From Hymenobacter psoromatis (GTDB lineage Bacteria > Bacteroidota > Bacteroidia > Cytophagales > Hymenobacteraceae): DNA of 64,000 nucleotides. Location: the NCBI GenBank assembly GCA_001596155.1, contig CP014771.1:2232001-2296000 (forward strand). Direction: 5' to 3'. Position numbers and translations under genes: made by a program. Numbering within the stretch: the stretch's first letter is position 1; every line of letters starts with the position of its first letter. Below the pieces are notes generated by a model. That model was given only the letters and a program-made list of their open reading frames with translations. It was not told where the DNA came from and made no database searches. Below, in pieces: positions 7,706 to 15,380 of this stretch.

Positions 7706-7927
7706 CTAGCCTGGCGGCGCTGCTGGCGGGGCCGGCCGGGGGAGCCGACTTTGGCGGCGCTGGGCCCGATGCACCACCGCCACCACCACCACCAGCGAAA
7801 AGAACGGCAGGCCACAGCCGACCAGGAACCAACGCCAAAAGGAGCGCCCGTGGCTATAGGCATAGTACCCGGTCAGGGTGGGCAGGAACAGCAGCGGGGC
7901 CGTTAGCACCAGCAGGGCCTCTAGCAC
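7706..7927 (-). CDS. small two-helix membrane protein
   Basis: A 73-residue protein with two hydrophobic helices, LLVLTAPLLFLPTLTGYYAY and WFLVGCGLPFFSLVVVVAVV, joined by the polar loop SHGRSFWRW. The C-terminal 20 residues are basic and proline-rich. The helix-loop-helix layout and codon use suggest a real gene, but no family is recognised. It lies 38 bp upstream of the MBL gene on the same strand. Confidence 0.6.
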   Translation of the reverse strand: MLEALLVLTAPLLFLPTLTGYYAYSHGRSFWRWFLVGCGLPFFSLVVVVAVVHRAQRRQSRLPRPAPPAAPPG

Positions 7928-8105
7928 GCGGGAAAGTCGGCTGCGGCATGGCCAGCAGCCCGCGCCACTAGCCTGTTTTTTGCGTCGGAATCGGCTACGC
8001 CTGGCAGCCGGCAGGCATGTGGTTGACTAAGCACCCCGCAAAAGTGGGGGGTTGCCCGCACCGGCGACGATAACAATTGTTAAAAACCACCGCTGGGCCG
8101 GCCGC

Positions 8106-8618
8106 TTATTTGCGGTTGCGGATGCGGCTGAGCGAGACGCCCGTGATACCCAGGTAGGAGGCAATGTAGTGCTGCGGCACCCGCTGGAGCAGGTGCGGGC
8201 GGTTGTTCACCAGGTTCTGGTAGCGCTCCTGTGGGGTGTCGCGGATGTAGGCCAGCAGGTGATGCACGTAGCCGATGAGCCGGCGGGTGGTGAGCTGCTG
8301 AAACCACTCCCGAAAGTCGGGCCGCTCGGCCATCAGGCGGTCAAACTCGGCCTTCGATAATACGTCGAGCGTGCACGCTTCGACAGTTTCCAGAGTAAAT
8401 TCGCTGGGCTCCCCAGTCAGGAAGCTTTCCAGCGAAGCCACGGCTTCGCCCTCCACGAAAAACTGCGCGGTCAGGTCTTTGCCCCGGTGATTGAGCCAGA
8501 TGCGTACGCAGCCCTGGCGCACGACGTAGAGGTGCGTGGCCACCTGGCCTTCCGCTAGCAGCACGGTCCGGGCCTTCACTTCGAGAGTGGGTAATCCTAC
8601 GTCAGCAAGTAGATTCAT
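8106..8618 (-). CDS. Crp/Fnr family transcriptional regulator
   Basis: A 170-residue regulator. Residues about 15-110 form a cyclic-nucleotide-binding-type beta barrel (VATHLYVVRQGCVRIWLNHR, then EGEAVASLESFLTGEPSEF), followed by the dimer helix. The C-terminal HTH is short, ending VPQHYIASYLGITGVSLSRIR, the pattern of the Bacteroidota single-domain Crp-like regulators. The barrel lacks the R/T pair that binds cAMP in E. coli CRP, so the effector is unknown. Divergent neighbours are absent; a promoter box lies upstream. Confidence 0.88.
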   Translation of the reverse strand: MNLLADVGLPTLEVKARTVLLAEGQVATHLYVVRQGCVRIWLNHRGKDLTAQFFVEGEAVASLESFLTGEPSEFTLETVEACTLDVLSKAEFDRLMAERPDFREWFQQLTTRRLIGYVHHLLAYIRDTPQERYQNLVNNRPHLLQRVPQHYIASYLGITGVSLSRIRNRK

Positions 8619-8720
8619 GAAACTGGCCAGAAAAAACGCAGCAAAGAAGCGCGGCTAGCCAGCTGGCAGAACGATATCGGTTGCTCAGCTAACGTCGGTG
8701 GCCGCTTACCGAGCAGCAGT

Positions 8721-8728
8721 CAAAGGTA
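8721..8728 (-). promoter_or_regulatory. Bacteroidota -7 promoter box of the Crp-type gene
   Basis: On the minus strand TACCTTTG matches TAnnTTTG, about 100 bases upstream of the Crp-type ATG at 8618. Just upstream lie the 25-base inverted element and a GTTGACTTTTGCG stretch. No -33 TTTG sits at the consensus spacing. Confidence 0.5.
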
Positions 8729-8747
8729 AAGCAACGCAAAAGTCAAC

Positions 8748-8772
8748 TGCGATTTTTGGCCCAAACTTTTAA
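8748..8772 (-). repeat. 25-base element, inverted copy of 6838-6862
   Basis: Read on the minus strand it begins TTAAAAGTTTGGGCC and differs from the copy at 6838-6862 by one base. It lies in the promoter region of the Crp-type gene, so it could be an operator or the end of a transferred cassette. Confidence 0.7.
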
Positions 8773-8785
8773 GCAAGGCCAAGTA

Positions 8786-8850
8786 TAGGACTTACGTAAA
8801 ATGGTTAACGCCCCGCTGGGGCTGAAAAAATAGCTCTTTGCGTAAGCCCT
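8786..8850. repeat. imperfect palindromic element
   Basis: TAGGACTTACGTAAA at the left pairs with TTTGCGTAAGCCCTA at the right, around an inner CCCCGCTGGGG hairpin. It sits in the 329-base gap between the Crp-type gene and the large histidine kinase. Two GGGGTAGGG-type motifs follow at about 8905 and 8935; nothing else is recognisable in the gap. Confidence 0.6.
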
Positions 8851-8947
8851 AAAGTAGTTGCGAATGAGGAAGTGTTGACTTGATTTCGCTCGACTACTCA
8901 GCGGGGGGTAGGGACGTTAGCGCTGGCGGGGGGGGGTAGGAACGGCC

Positions 8948-11929
8948 CTACCCCGGCAGGCGCACCGTGAAGGTAGAGCCCGCGCCCGGCTGGCTGCGCA
9001 CCGTGATGCTACCGCCCGCGTTCTCCACTATTTTCTTCACCATGTAAAGCCCCACGCCCGAGCCCTCGACGTGGCTGTGCAGGCGCTGAAACATAATAAA
9101 AAGCTGGCGCTGCTGGGCTTCGGTGAGGCCCAGGCCATTGTCCTGCACTTCGAGCACGACCGCGCCCGCGGTGCGCGCGGCGCGCAGTCGCACCACCGGC
9201 AGCCGCGCGGGGTCGGCGTATTTGATGGCGTTGCTGAGCAGGTTGTAGAGGATGCTGCGCAGGTTTTTGGGCGCGAAGGAGAGGGTAGGGCAATGGGCCA
9301 CGTCTATTTCCAGGCGGGTGCCAGATACTGCCAGCGCGGGAGCCAGGTCGAGGCGAATATCCTCGACCAACGCGGCCAGGTCCACGGCCTCGGGAGGCGG
9401 CGCGTGGGCTTGCTGCAGCTTGGAGATATCGGTGAGGTGGCCGATGGTTTTCTGGAAGCGCTCGATGGCGTCGTGCATCATGCGCAGCAGCGGCCGCACC
9501 AGCGCGTCGCGCTGCACGGCCGGCGGCAGCTGCTCCTGCAAGGCCGCCAGCAGGCCCTCGATATTGGTAATGGGTGCCTTGAGGTCGTGCGAAGCGGTGT
9601 AGATAAAGTTGTCGAGGTCGGCGTTGGTGCGCGTGAGCTGCTGGTTGGCCGCTTGCAGCTCTTCGTTGGCCAGGGCCACCTGCTGGCGGGCGGCCACCTG
9701 CTGGCTCACATCGGTGGCCACGACGGCCACCGCCGACTCGCTGCCCTCGGCCCGGCGAATGGGCTGGTACACGAAGTTGAAGTACATTTTCTCGGGCCGC
9801 CCGTGCCGGTTCAGCACAATGGGCAGCTCGTGGGCCACGAAGGGCGTGCCCGTGCGCCGCACCCCATCGAGCAGTTCCCGCACCCCCTGGTCAGCCGCTT
9901 CCGGCAGCGCCTCAAATAGTGGCTGGCCCAGCACCTGCGCCGGGTCGCGGCCCCACAGCGCGCAAATGCTGGCATTAGCCACCCGCACCACGTAATCAGT
10001 ACCTTGCAAAATACCAATCGCCACCGGTGCCTGCTCAAACAACGCCTTAAGCTGCGCCTGCGCGGCGGCCTGCTGCCGGCGGCTCAGCACCTGCTCGGTC
10101 ACGTCGTAAGCAAACGCGGAGAGGCCACTGGTATGGCCATTTTCCTGGTAAGGCTGGTAGGTGAAGTTGAAATACGAGGTCCGGGCTGGCGAGCCGTCGG
10201 CAGACTCGATGTTGATTGCCAGCTCACTACCCACAAACGTTTCGCCCGACTGGTACACCTTATCAAGCAGCGCCACGAAGCCCTGGGCCTCGGCTTCGGG
10301 CTGCATCTCGGCCACGGTGCGGCCCTGCATTATCCGGCCCGGAAACAGCCGCTGGTAGGTCGGGTTGAAGTAAACCAGGCGGTGCTCGGGGCCGCGCAAA
10401 AAGGCTATGGCGGCGGGCGTTTGCTCAAACACCTGGTAAAACGCCTCCCGCTCCTGGACCTGGTGCCGGGCGGTGGCCAGCACCTCCGCCTGAAGGGCGG
10501 CCGACTCCTGGCGCGTGCGCGTTTGGTCCGTGATGTCGAGCGCAAACACCACAATGCCGTCGATGCGCCCCTGCTCGTCGTAGCGCGCCTGCTGAATGTA
10601 GTGGAAGTAGAAATCTTCGAGCGGGCCGCCCTCGTGCCGGGCCACCGGAATCCTCATTTCCAGCTCCTCGTGCGTCTGGCCGGTTTCATACACCCGGCGC
10701 AGGCTGTGCCACACGGGCTGGCCGGCCAGCTCGGGCAGGGCCGCCAGCAGCGGCCGGCCCAGCAGCCGGCGGCCCGGAAACAGCTGCTGGTAGCTGGGGT
10801 TCACCAGCTCATGCACCAGCTCGGGACCCGTCAAAATGCCGATGGCGGCCGGCACCTGCTCAAACAGGCGCTCCAGCTGCTGCCGCCGCTGCTCGGCCTC
10901 GGCCCGCGCCAACTGCGCGGCCTGGGTGCGCTCGGCCACGCGGGCCTCCAGCCCGTGGTTGAGTTGCTGAAGCTGGAGCTGGGTGTGAGCCAGAGCGGCA
11001 TTATTCGCTAAAAATTCTTCGTTGGAAGCGGCCAATTCCTCGTTGGTGGCCGCCAGCTCCTCATTCAGCGTCTGCACCTGGCGGCGGGCCAGCACCTGCT
11101 CTGTCACGTCGATGGCCATGCCCAGCATTGCCAGCAAGCCTCCTTGCGCATCGTGCAGGGGCTGGTACACAAAGTTAAAGTAGTGCGTTTCGAGGCGGCC
11201 ATCCGGCTGGAGCAGCTGCGCGGGCGCTTCCTGGCCGCGAAAGGGCACGCCCGTGCGGGCCGCTTCCACCATCAGCTCCGTGAAGCCCTGGCCGCGCAGC
11301 TCGGGCACGCCATCGAGCAGGGGCCGGCCCACCACCTGGGCGGGGGGGTAGCCATACATGGCGCACAGCAGGTCGTTGGCCTGATGCACCACGTGGTCAT
11401 CACCCTGAAATATGCCGATGGCCACGGGGGCCTGGGCCAGCACGGTTTCCAGCAGGTTGCGCTCGCGCTCGGCGGCCTCGCGGGCGGCCTGCTCGCGGGC
11501 CTGGCTCTGGCGCAGGGTCTGGTCCAGGGCGGGGCGGTCGTGGTGGTAGGTGCTGTCCAGAATGCTGGCTACCAGCACTTCGCCGCTGCGCCGGGCCGCC
11601 ACCAGGAAGAAGCTGTCAATTGCGGCGGTCTGGTAGTGAAAGTCGAACTGGCCCGCCTCGCCCGTCTCAAACACGCGGCGGTAGAAGGCCAGCAGGCCGT
11701 TGGCTTGGGCGTGCGGAAAGTGCGTGCCCACGCTGCCGCCCGGCCGGGCGGGCAATCCCACCATGCGCTGGCCGGCGGGGTTGAGGTAGTCGAGGCTGAA
11801 ATCGACCAGCCCGCCCCCCGGCCCGTAGAGCGGCCGCAGCAGGTTGAGGGCCGTCAGCGACGCCTCCAACACGCTTTGGAGCAGGTCGTTGTCGGCAAGC
11901 AAGTCGGGCACAGGTACAGCAGGAGTCAT
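8948..11929 (-). CDS. sensor histidine kinase with five PAS domains
   Basis: A 993-residue cytoplasmic-looking kinase with no transmembrane helix. Five PAS-type modules can be followed by their repeated EQ(A/V/T)P(V/A)AI starts and FNFxYQP ends, at roughly residues 15-125, 160-280, 350-470, 490-620 and 630-755. They are separated by coiled coils rich in E, Q and A. The HisKA helix carries the phospho-acceptor in TASHDLKAPITNIEG (His781). The ATPase domain shows NLLSNAIKY (N box), VQDNGLGLT (G1) and GSGVGLYMVKKI (G2). No response regulator is adjacent. Start is ATG 11929; a TTG two codons upstream is the only longer option. The stop lies in GGGGTAGGG. Confidence 0.93.
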   Translation of the reverse strand: MTPAVPVPDLLADNDLLQSVLEASLTALNLLRPLYGPGGGLVDFSLDYLNPAGQRMVGLPARPGGSVGTHFPHAQANGLLAFYRRVFETGEAGQFDFHYQTAAIDSFFLVAARRSGEVLVASILDSTYHHDRPALDQTLRQSQAREQAAREAAERERNLLETVLAQAPVAIGIFQGDDHVVHQANDLLCAMYGYPPAQVVGRPLLDGVPELRGQGFTELMVEAARTGVPFRGQEAPAQLLQPDGRLETHYFNFVYQPLHDAQGGLLAMLGMAIDVTEQVLARRQVQTLNEELAATNEELAASNEEFLANNAALAHTQLQLQQLNHGLEARVAERTQAAQLARAEAEQRRQQLERLFEQVPAAIGILTGPELVHELVNPSYQQLFPGRRLLGRPLLAALPELAGQPVWHSLRRVYETGQTHEELEMRIPVARHEGGPLEDFYFHYIQQARYDEQGRIDGIVVFALDITDQTRTRQESAALQAEVLATARHQVQEREAFYQVFEQTPAAIAFLRGPEHRLVYFNPTYQRLFPGRIMQGRTVAEMQPEAEAQGFVALLDKVYQSGETFVGSELAINIESADGSPARTSYFNFTYQPYQENGHTSGLSAFAYDVTEQVLSRRQQAAAQAQLKALFEQAPVAIGILQGTDYVVRVANASICALWGRDPAQVLGQPLFEALPEAADQGVRELLDGVRRTGTPFVAHELPIVLNRHGRPEKMYFNFVYQPIRRAEGSESAVAVVATDVSQQVAARQQVALANEELQAANQQLTRTNADLDNFIYTASHDLKAPITNIEGLLAALQEQLPPAVQRDALVRPLLRMMHDAIERFQKTIGHLTDISKLQQAHAPPPEAVDLAALVEDIRLDLAPALAVSGTRLEIDVAHCPTLSFAPKNLRSILYNLLSNAIKYADPARLPVVRLRAARTAGAVVLEVQDNGLGLTEAQQRQLFIMFQRLHSHVEGSGVGLYMVKKIVENAGGSITVRSQPGAGSTFTVRLPG

Positions 11930-12016
11930 AACCAAACGGGCCAGGCCAGGCGCACGGTCGGGCCAAGTGAATGCCGAAGCTACGCCCCAGCCCGCACCTC
12001 CGCCTAAACCCCACCC

Positions 12017-12700
12017 CTACCCCCCCGCCAGCTGCTGAGCCAGGGCCACCAGCGTGGGGGCGGTGTAGGTGGGCGCAGCTGCCAATGGGTACACCGCCTG
12101 GCCGGGCCGGGCGATGAAAGCCGCCGCCAGGCCCGCCCGCAACGCGCCGGCCACGTCCCAGCCGTGGGCCGCCACCAGCAGCGCGGCGGCCGGGGCCACG
12201 CCCAGGCGCTGGCAGGCCGCGTGGTAAGTGGCCGGGTGCGGCTTGTAGCGCCGCTGCTCGTCAATGCTGAGGGCCTGCTCAAACAGGTCGGCCAGGCCGG
12301 CGTAGGCCAGCTGCTTTTGCAAGGTGGGGCCGGGCGAGTTGGTGAGCGTAGCCAGCCGGAAGCCCGCCCAGCGCAGGGCCTCCAGGCCGGGCCGCACGTC
12401 GGGGTGGGGCGGCAGCTCGGTGAGCAGCGCCAGCAGCTCGTGCTGGCGCGCGGCCGGGCGCGCGGGCTGGCCCAGCGCCTGCGCCAGCATGGTGAGGGCC
12501 GCGCCTCCCAGCTCCTTAAAATCGTGGTAAGAGCCCGTCACGGTTTCGACCAGCGAGTACTGAAGCAGCAGCCCAAACCACTGCGTGAACGCCGATTCGG
12601 TGCCAAACTCCTGGTTGATGGCCTGGCGCGGCTTGCTCAGGTCAAGCAAGGTTTCGTTCACGTCGAAGAGCAGCAGCTCAGGGCGGTTGGGGCTGGGCAT
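12017..12700 (-). CDS. haloacid dehalogenase type II-like HAD hydrolase
   Basis: A 227-residue HAD superfamily protein. Motif I is FDVNETLLDL, with Asp13 as nucleophile, and the DVNxT form typical of (S)-2-haloacid dehalogenases rather than phosphatases. Motif II is TNSPG, motif III is the lysine in RRYKPHPATY, and the acidic motif is near HGWDVAGA. The cap has the type II dehalogenase helix segment LLLQYSLVETVTGSYHDF. Dehalogenase activity is inferred from motif style; in this phylum many such proteins may be general phosphatases. The stop TAG is inside GGGGGGTAGGGG, and the region just upstream of the ATG carries another copy. Confidence 0.88.
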   Translation of the reverse strand: MPSPNRPELLLFDVNETLLDLSKPRQAINQEFGTESAFTQWFGLLLQYSLVETVTGSYHDFKELGGAALTMLAQALGQPARPAARQHELLALLTELPPHPDVRPGLEALRWAGFRLATLTNSPGPTLQKQLAYAGLADLFEQALSIDEQRRYKPHPATYHAACQRLGVAPAAALLVAAHGWDVAGALRAGLAAAFIARPGQAVYPLAAAPTYTAPTLVALAQQLAGG

Positions 12701-12726
12701 GGGGGGTAGGGAAAGGAGGGGGTGGG

Positions 12727-13413
12727 CTACGCAAGAGAATCTGGCTTATGCCGCCGCCGGGTTTTTAATGCTGAGAACACTTCGGCACCTTCCAAATTAT
12801 CAGCACCAGCGGCTAAAACTACTTCGTACGCATTATCCAGACTTTCCATTTTCCAGCGCACAAGCAAGCCGTCCGAATTTAGATAGGAGTGCTGATACTC
12901 AAGCGCAGCTACTTCCGCTTTGCGCAATGCCTCTGTCTCAGAATGGCCTTTGAACAGCACGTAGCGCTCTTCGTATCTCTGTTTCCCTTTATCATAGCCT
13001 TCAATCTGAATTGCCACCGTCATTTTCACGCAGTAAAAATTCAGCTTCTTCCTAGGTTTAGCAATGCGTTTTTTCCTGCCGTTGGTTTCCTCTACTTGTA
13101 TAGATTGAACGGTAGCAAGGGCTGCTACCTCTTGCATATCAGCCACTTTAATCTGGCCCCTTATTCCGTGGTAACGGCCACGCTGCCCGCCGGTTTTAAG
13201 GAGTTGCCAATCTGACAACTTATTGATGGCCAGCACCGCATCAATTTCCGTTCGCATTGTATAGGTAATAAGCCCTTTACGCCCCTTCGGTGTCAATGCC
13301 AATAACTCTTCAGAAACCTTTGGGTAGGCCACGAAAACCGAAACGCTAGCTACTTGCTCGGTCAATGGCACCGCCGATAAATCCCAGTTTTCGAGCCCAG
13401 ATATCTTAGTCAT
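12727..13413 (-). CDS. DUF4288-like hypothetical protein
   Basis: A 228-residue protein. Residues about 120-200 look like the DUF4288 domain: NFYCVKMTVAIQIEG, then YEERYVLFKGHSETEALRKAE and ALEYQHSYLNSDG. The N-terminal 110 residues are different, starting MTKISGLENWDLSAVPL, and may be a separate domain. The start ATG 13413 is chosen over an upstream GTG because the upstream residues look like antisense of a neighbour. The gene is clearly less GC-rich than its flanks and lacks the GGGGTAGGG motif, which suggests acquisition from a lower-GC source. The function is unknown. Confidence 0.75.
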   Translation of the reverse strand: MTKISGLENWDLSAVPLTEQVASVSVFVAYPKVSEELLALTPKGRKGLITYTMRTEIDAVLAINKLSDWQLLKTGGQRGRYHGIRGQIKVADMQEVAALATVQSIQVEETNGRKKRIAKPRKKLNFYCVKMTVAIQIEGYDKGKQRYEERYVLFKGHSETEALRKAEVAALEYQHSYLNSDGLLVRWKMESLDNAYEVVLAAGADNLEGAEVFSALKTRRRHKPDSLA

Positions 13414-13591
13414 TATCTGATGTTTTACTAAAGACGGCTGTTTAGCGTTTCTTGAAACTACCCTTTTCGGGGCTAGCAACCAGGCAAACCCGACCAAGCA
13501 GGCGCGCATACGGGTAAGCTTTAACTGGCCGGGCAACGGGATGATGGGTCAGCGGGCGATAATCCGGCAAGCTAAAGCTCACCGCACCTAA

Positions 13592-14227
13592 TCAATTAAA
13601 GCTATACGGATAGCCGATTTCCTGCAGGTCGGTGGCCAGCGGCAGCCAGTCTTCGACCTCATCGACCAGGGCCAGCACGGCGGCTTTGGTGGCGGGCTCG
13701 TTGCGGTAGAAAGGGGCCACGGCGACGGGCGTCACGGGCTTCTTGTCGGTTTCGTCGGTGTAGTATTCGGTGGCCCACTCGGCGTAGGTGGCGGGCTGGT
13801 TGTCAAAGATATAGAGCAGCTCCTCGGAGCTATCGTCGTCGTTTTCGACCACGCCGCGCTGCCAGCCGTGGGCCGGCGTGTACCAGAGGCAAAACGTGGT
13901 GCCGACGGACGCGACCGGCTCGCCAAACATAAAATCATCGAACGCCGCGGGCAGGCCGCGCGTCACCTGGGCCTTGGCGGGCTGGTCGTATTCGTGCAGA
14001 TAGCCGTTGATGACGCAGCCCTCGGGCCGAAACAGCACCAGCATCTGGTCGCCCTCGCCGTCGCGCATTTCGAGCATCTGCTCGCCCTCGCCCCAGCTCG
14101 GGTTGTAGGAGTAATAACGATATTCCCAGTCGGGCGAGTTGATGGCGTCGAGCGCGGCCAGGGCCTTGCAGAGGAGCTGGAGGTCGGCGGCGGGGGGTAG
14201 GGCGGCGTAGTCGGCGGTTGAAATCAT
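13592..14227 (-). CDS. hypothetical protein (acidic, soluble)
   Basis: A 211-residue acidic protein starting MISTADYAALPPAADLQ. It contains an aromatic-rich strand segment (SPDWEYRYYSYNPSWGEGE) and a repeated MLEMRDGEGDQMLVLFRPEG stretch, and ends ATDLQEIGYPYSFN. There is no signal peptide or membrane helix. It resembles conserved proteins annotated only as hypothetical in bacteria. Longer starts exist in the frame (to 14602) but their residues are low-complexity. Function unknown. Confidence 0.75.
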   Translation of the reverse strand: MISTADYAALPPAADLQLLCKALAALDAINSPDWEYRYYSYNPSWGEGEQMLEMRDGEGDQMLVLFRPEGCVINGYLHEYDQPAKAQVTRGLPAAFDDFMFGEPVASVGTTFCLWYTPAHGWQRGVVENDDDSSEELLYIFDNQPATYAEWATEYYTDETDKKPVTPVAVAPFYRNEPATKAAVLALVDEVEDWLPLATDLQEIGYPYSFN

Positions 14228-14697
14228 AAGGAAAGGAGGCGCTTCACGGCGCGGAGGGGGGGTAGGGCTCGCGGTTACAACCTGACTGCCCACGACCGGG
14301 CCGGGGGCTGGCATGTTGGGAGAAGGGCGGCTCATTGCGTTGGCATGAAAACAATTGCTTGCGACACAAGGACGGGCTGGGCTTTCTCCCCGCAAGTTGC
14401 TGGCTGGCCACGCCACCTGCTGGCGCTGCCTGTCATCGCCATTCCCAAAACCATCTTCGCCCGCACCGGGAGCCCGCGCCCCTGAGCTATTTTGCTGGGT
14501 GATGAAGAAGCCCTGGTGCCCGGCCGCCGAGAAATTATCAAGAATGCGTGATAAGCAAGTAGCCAGAATCAAGTGACAGGACCGCAGCAGGCTGATAATC
14601 AAGCAAAAACGACCAGTCTTACTACGTTTATCTTGCTACCCCCTACTTTTACCTTACTACTCACTAGGGCTTTCGCGCCAACATAATATTCTTAAAA
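14228..14697. other. 470-base gap with no supported gene
   Basis: Short open frames exist on both strands, but their residue composition is that of antisense or noncoding DNA. The gap holds one GGGGTAGGG copy near 14260 and a CCCCCTAC stretch near 14637. The last 120 bases are AT-richer and could hold the promoter of a gene on either side. No hairpin terminator was seen. Confidence 0.6.
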
Positions 14698-15117
14698 TCA
14701 AACGTTTACTCCGAGCAGCCAGGCTTCGGCATCCGGAAAATTGTCAAACCGCTTGAAGTGGAAGCCGGCAGGCGACGCGCTCACCACCGACTGGGTGGAC
14801 AGGCGGTGCAGCGGGTTGGCCCCCTCCACGATGGCGCAGTGCCGGGCCTGGGCCTGGCTCATGGCGCGCGGTATCCAGTTGGATGTAATCCACGCCTGCG
14901 CCTCGGCCGACAAGGGCGCGCGCTGGCCGTGCTCGGACAGGATGCGGCGGCAATCGGTGCTGCGCAGCAGCGCCAGGGCCTGCTCATAGTAGGCTTCGAT
15001 AGTGGCCAGCGGCAGGCGGCCGGGACCCCAAGCCAGGTGCGCATAGCCCGCCGCATGGTAATAAAGCCGGCCGGCCGGGCTTTCAAAATAAAGAGTTTGC
15101 TGTAAACGAGGATGCAC
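14698..15117 (-). CDS. hypothetical protein, STAS/SpoIIAA-like family, paralog of 22619-23059
   Basis: A protein of about 139 residues. The body starts with a strand pattern TLYFESPAGRLYYHAAGYAHLAW, then helix EAYYEQALALLRSTDCRRILSE, a W in QAWITSNWIPRA, and ends DNFPDAEAWLLGV. This order (strand, helix, a catalytic-looking D/E-rich turn, W-x(6)-PRA, then a C-terminal F-x-x-x-EA-x-x-WL) is shared with the protein at 22619-23059, so both belong to one family, probably STAS-like. The GTG at 15117 is preferred over a TTG at 15207. Role unknown. Confidence 0.7.
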   Translation of the reverse strand: MHPRLQQTLYFESPAGRLYYHAAGYAHLAWGPGRLPLATIEAYYEQALALLRSTDCRRILSEHGQRAPLSAEAQAWITSNWIPRAMSQAQARHCAIVEGANPLHRLSTQSVVSASPAGFHFKRFDNFPDAEAWLLGVNV

Positions 15118-15380
15118 AAATGGGTATCTAGTAGGAGCCACAAAGCTACTCCGGCCGGGCGCGCATCTGCTAGGCCAAGCCTGGTTTTGTTGCCGGATGC
15201 GCGGCAAGAATAGCAGGTAATTTTTCTACCCCCATGCGCCCGGCCGCCACCGTAGCTACCACCCCCACGATGGGCGTACCCGCGGAACGCGCCGCCGCTA
15301 CGATGGGCACCGGGCACTGAGCAACGCGGCACGGCAGGGGGGAAGGCCGTTTAAGAACAGGATTCCGCCAAAGCCGCCGG

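Noticed and set aside
9071..11011. Long plus-strand frames opposite the PAS kinase
   Set aside because: The minus-strand frame shows all kinase motifs; the plus frames have no recognisable domain.
14332..14576. Short frames on both strands in the 14228-14697 gap
   Set aside because: Low-complexity products, mutually antisense, no homology-like pattern.
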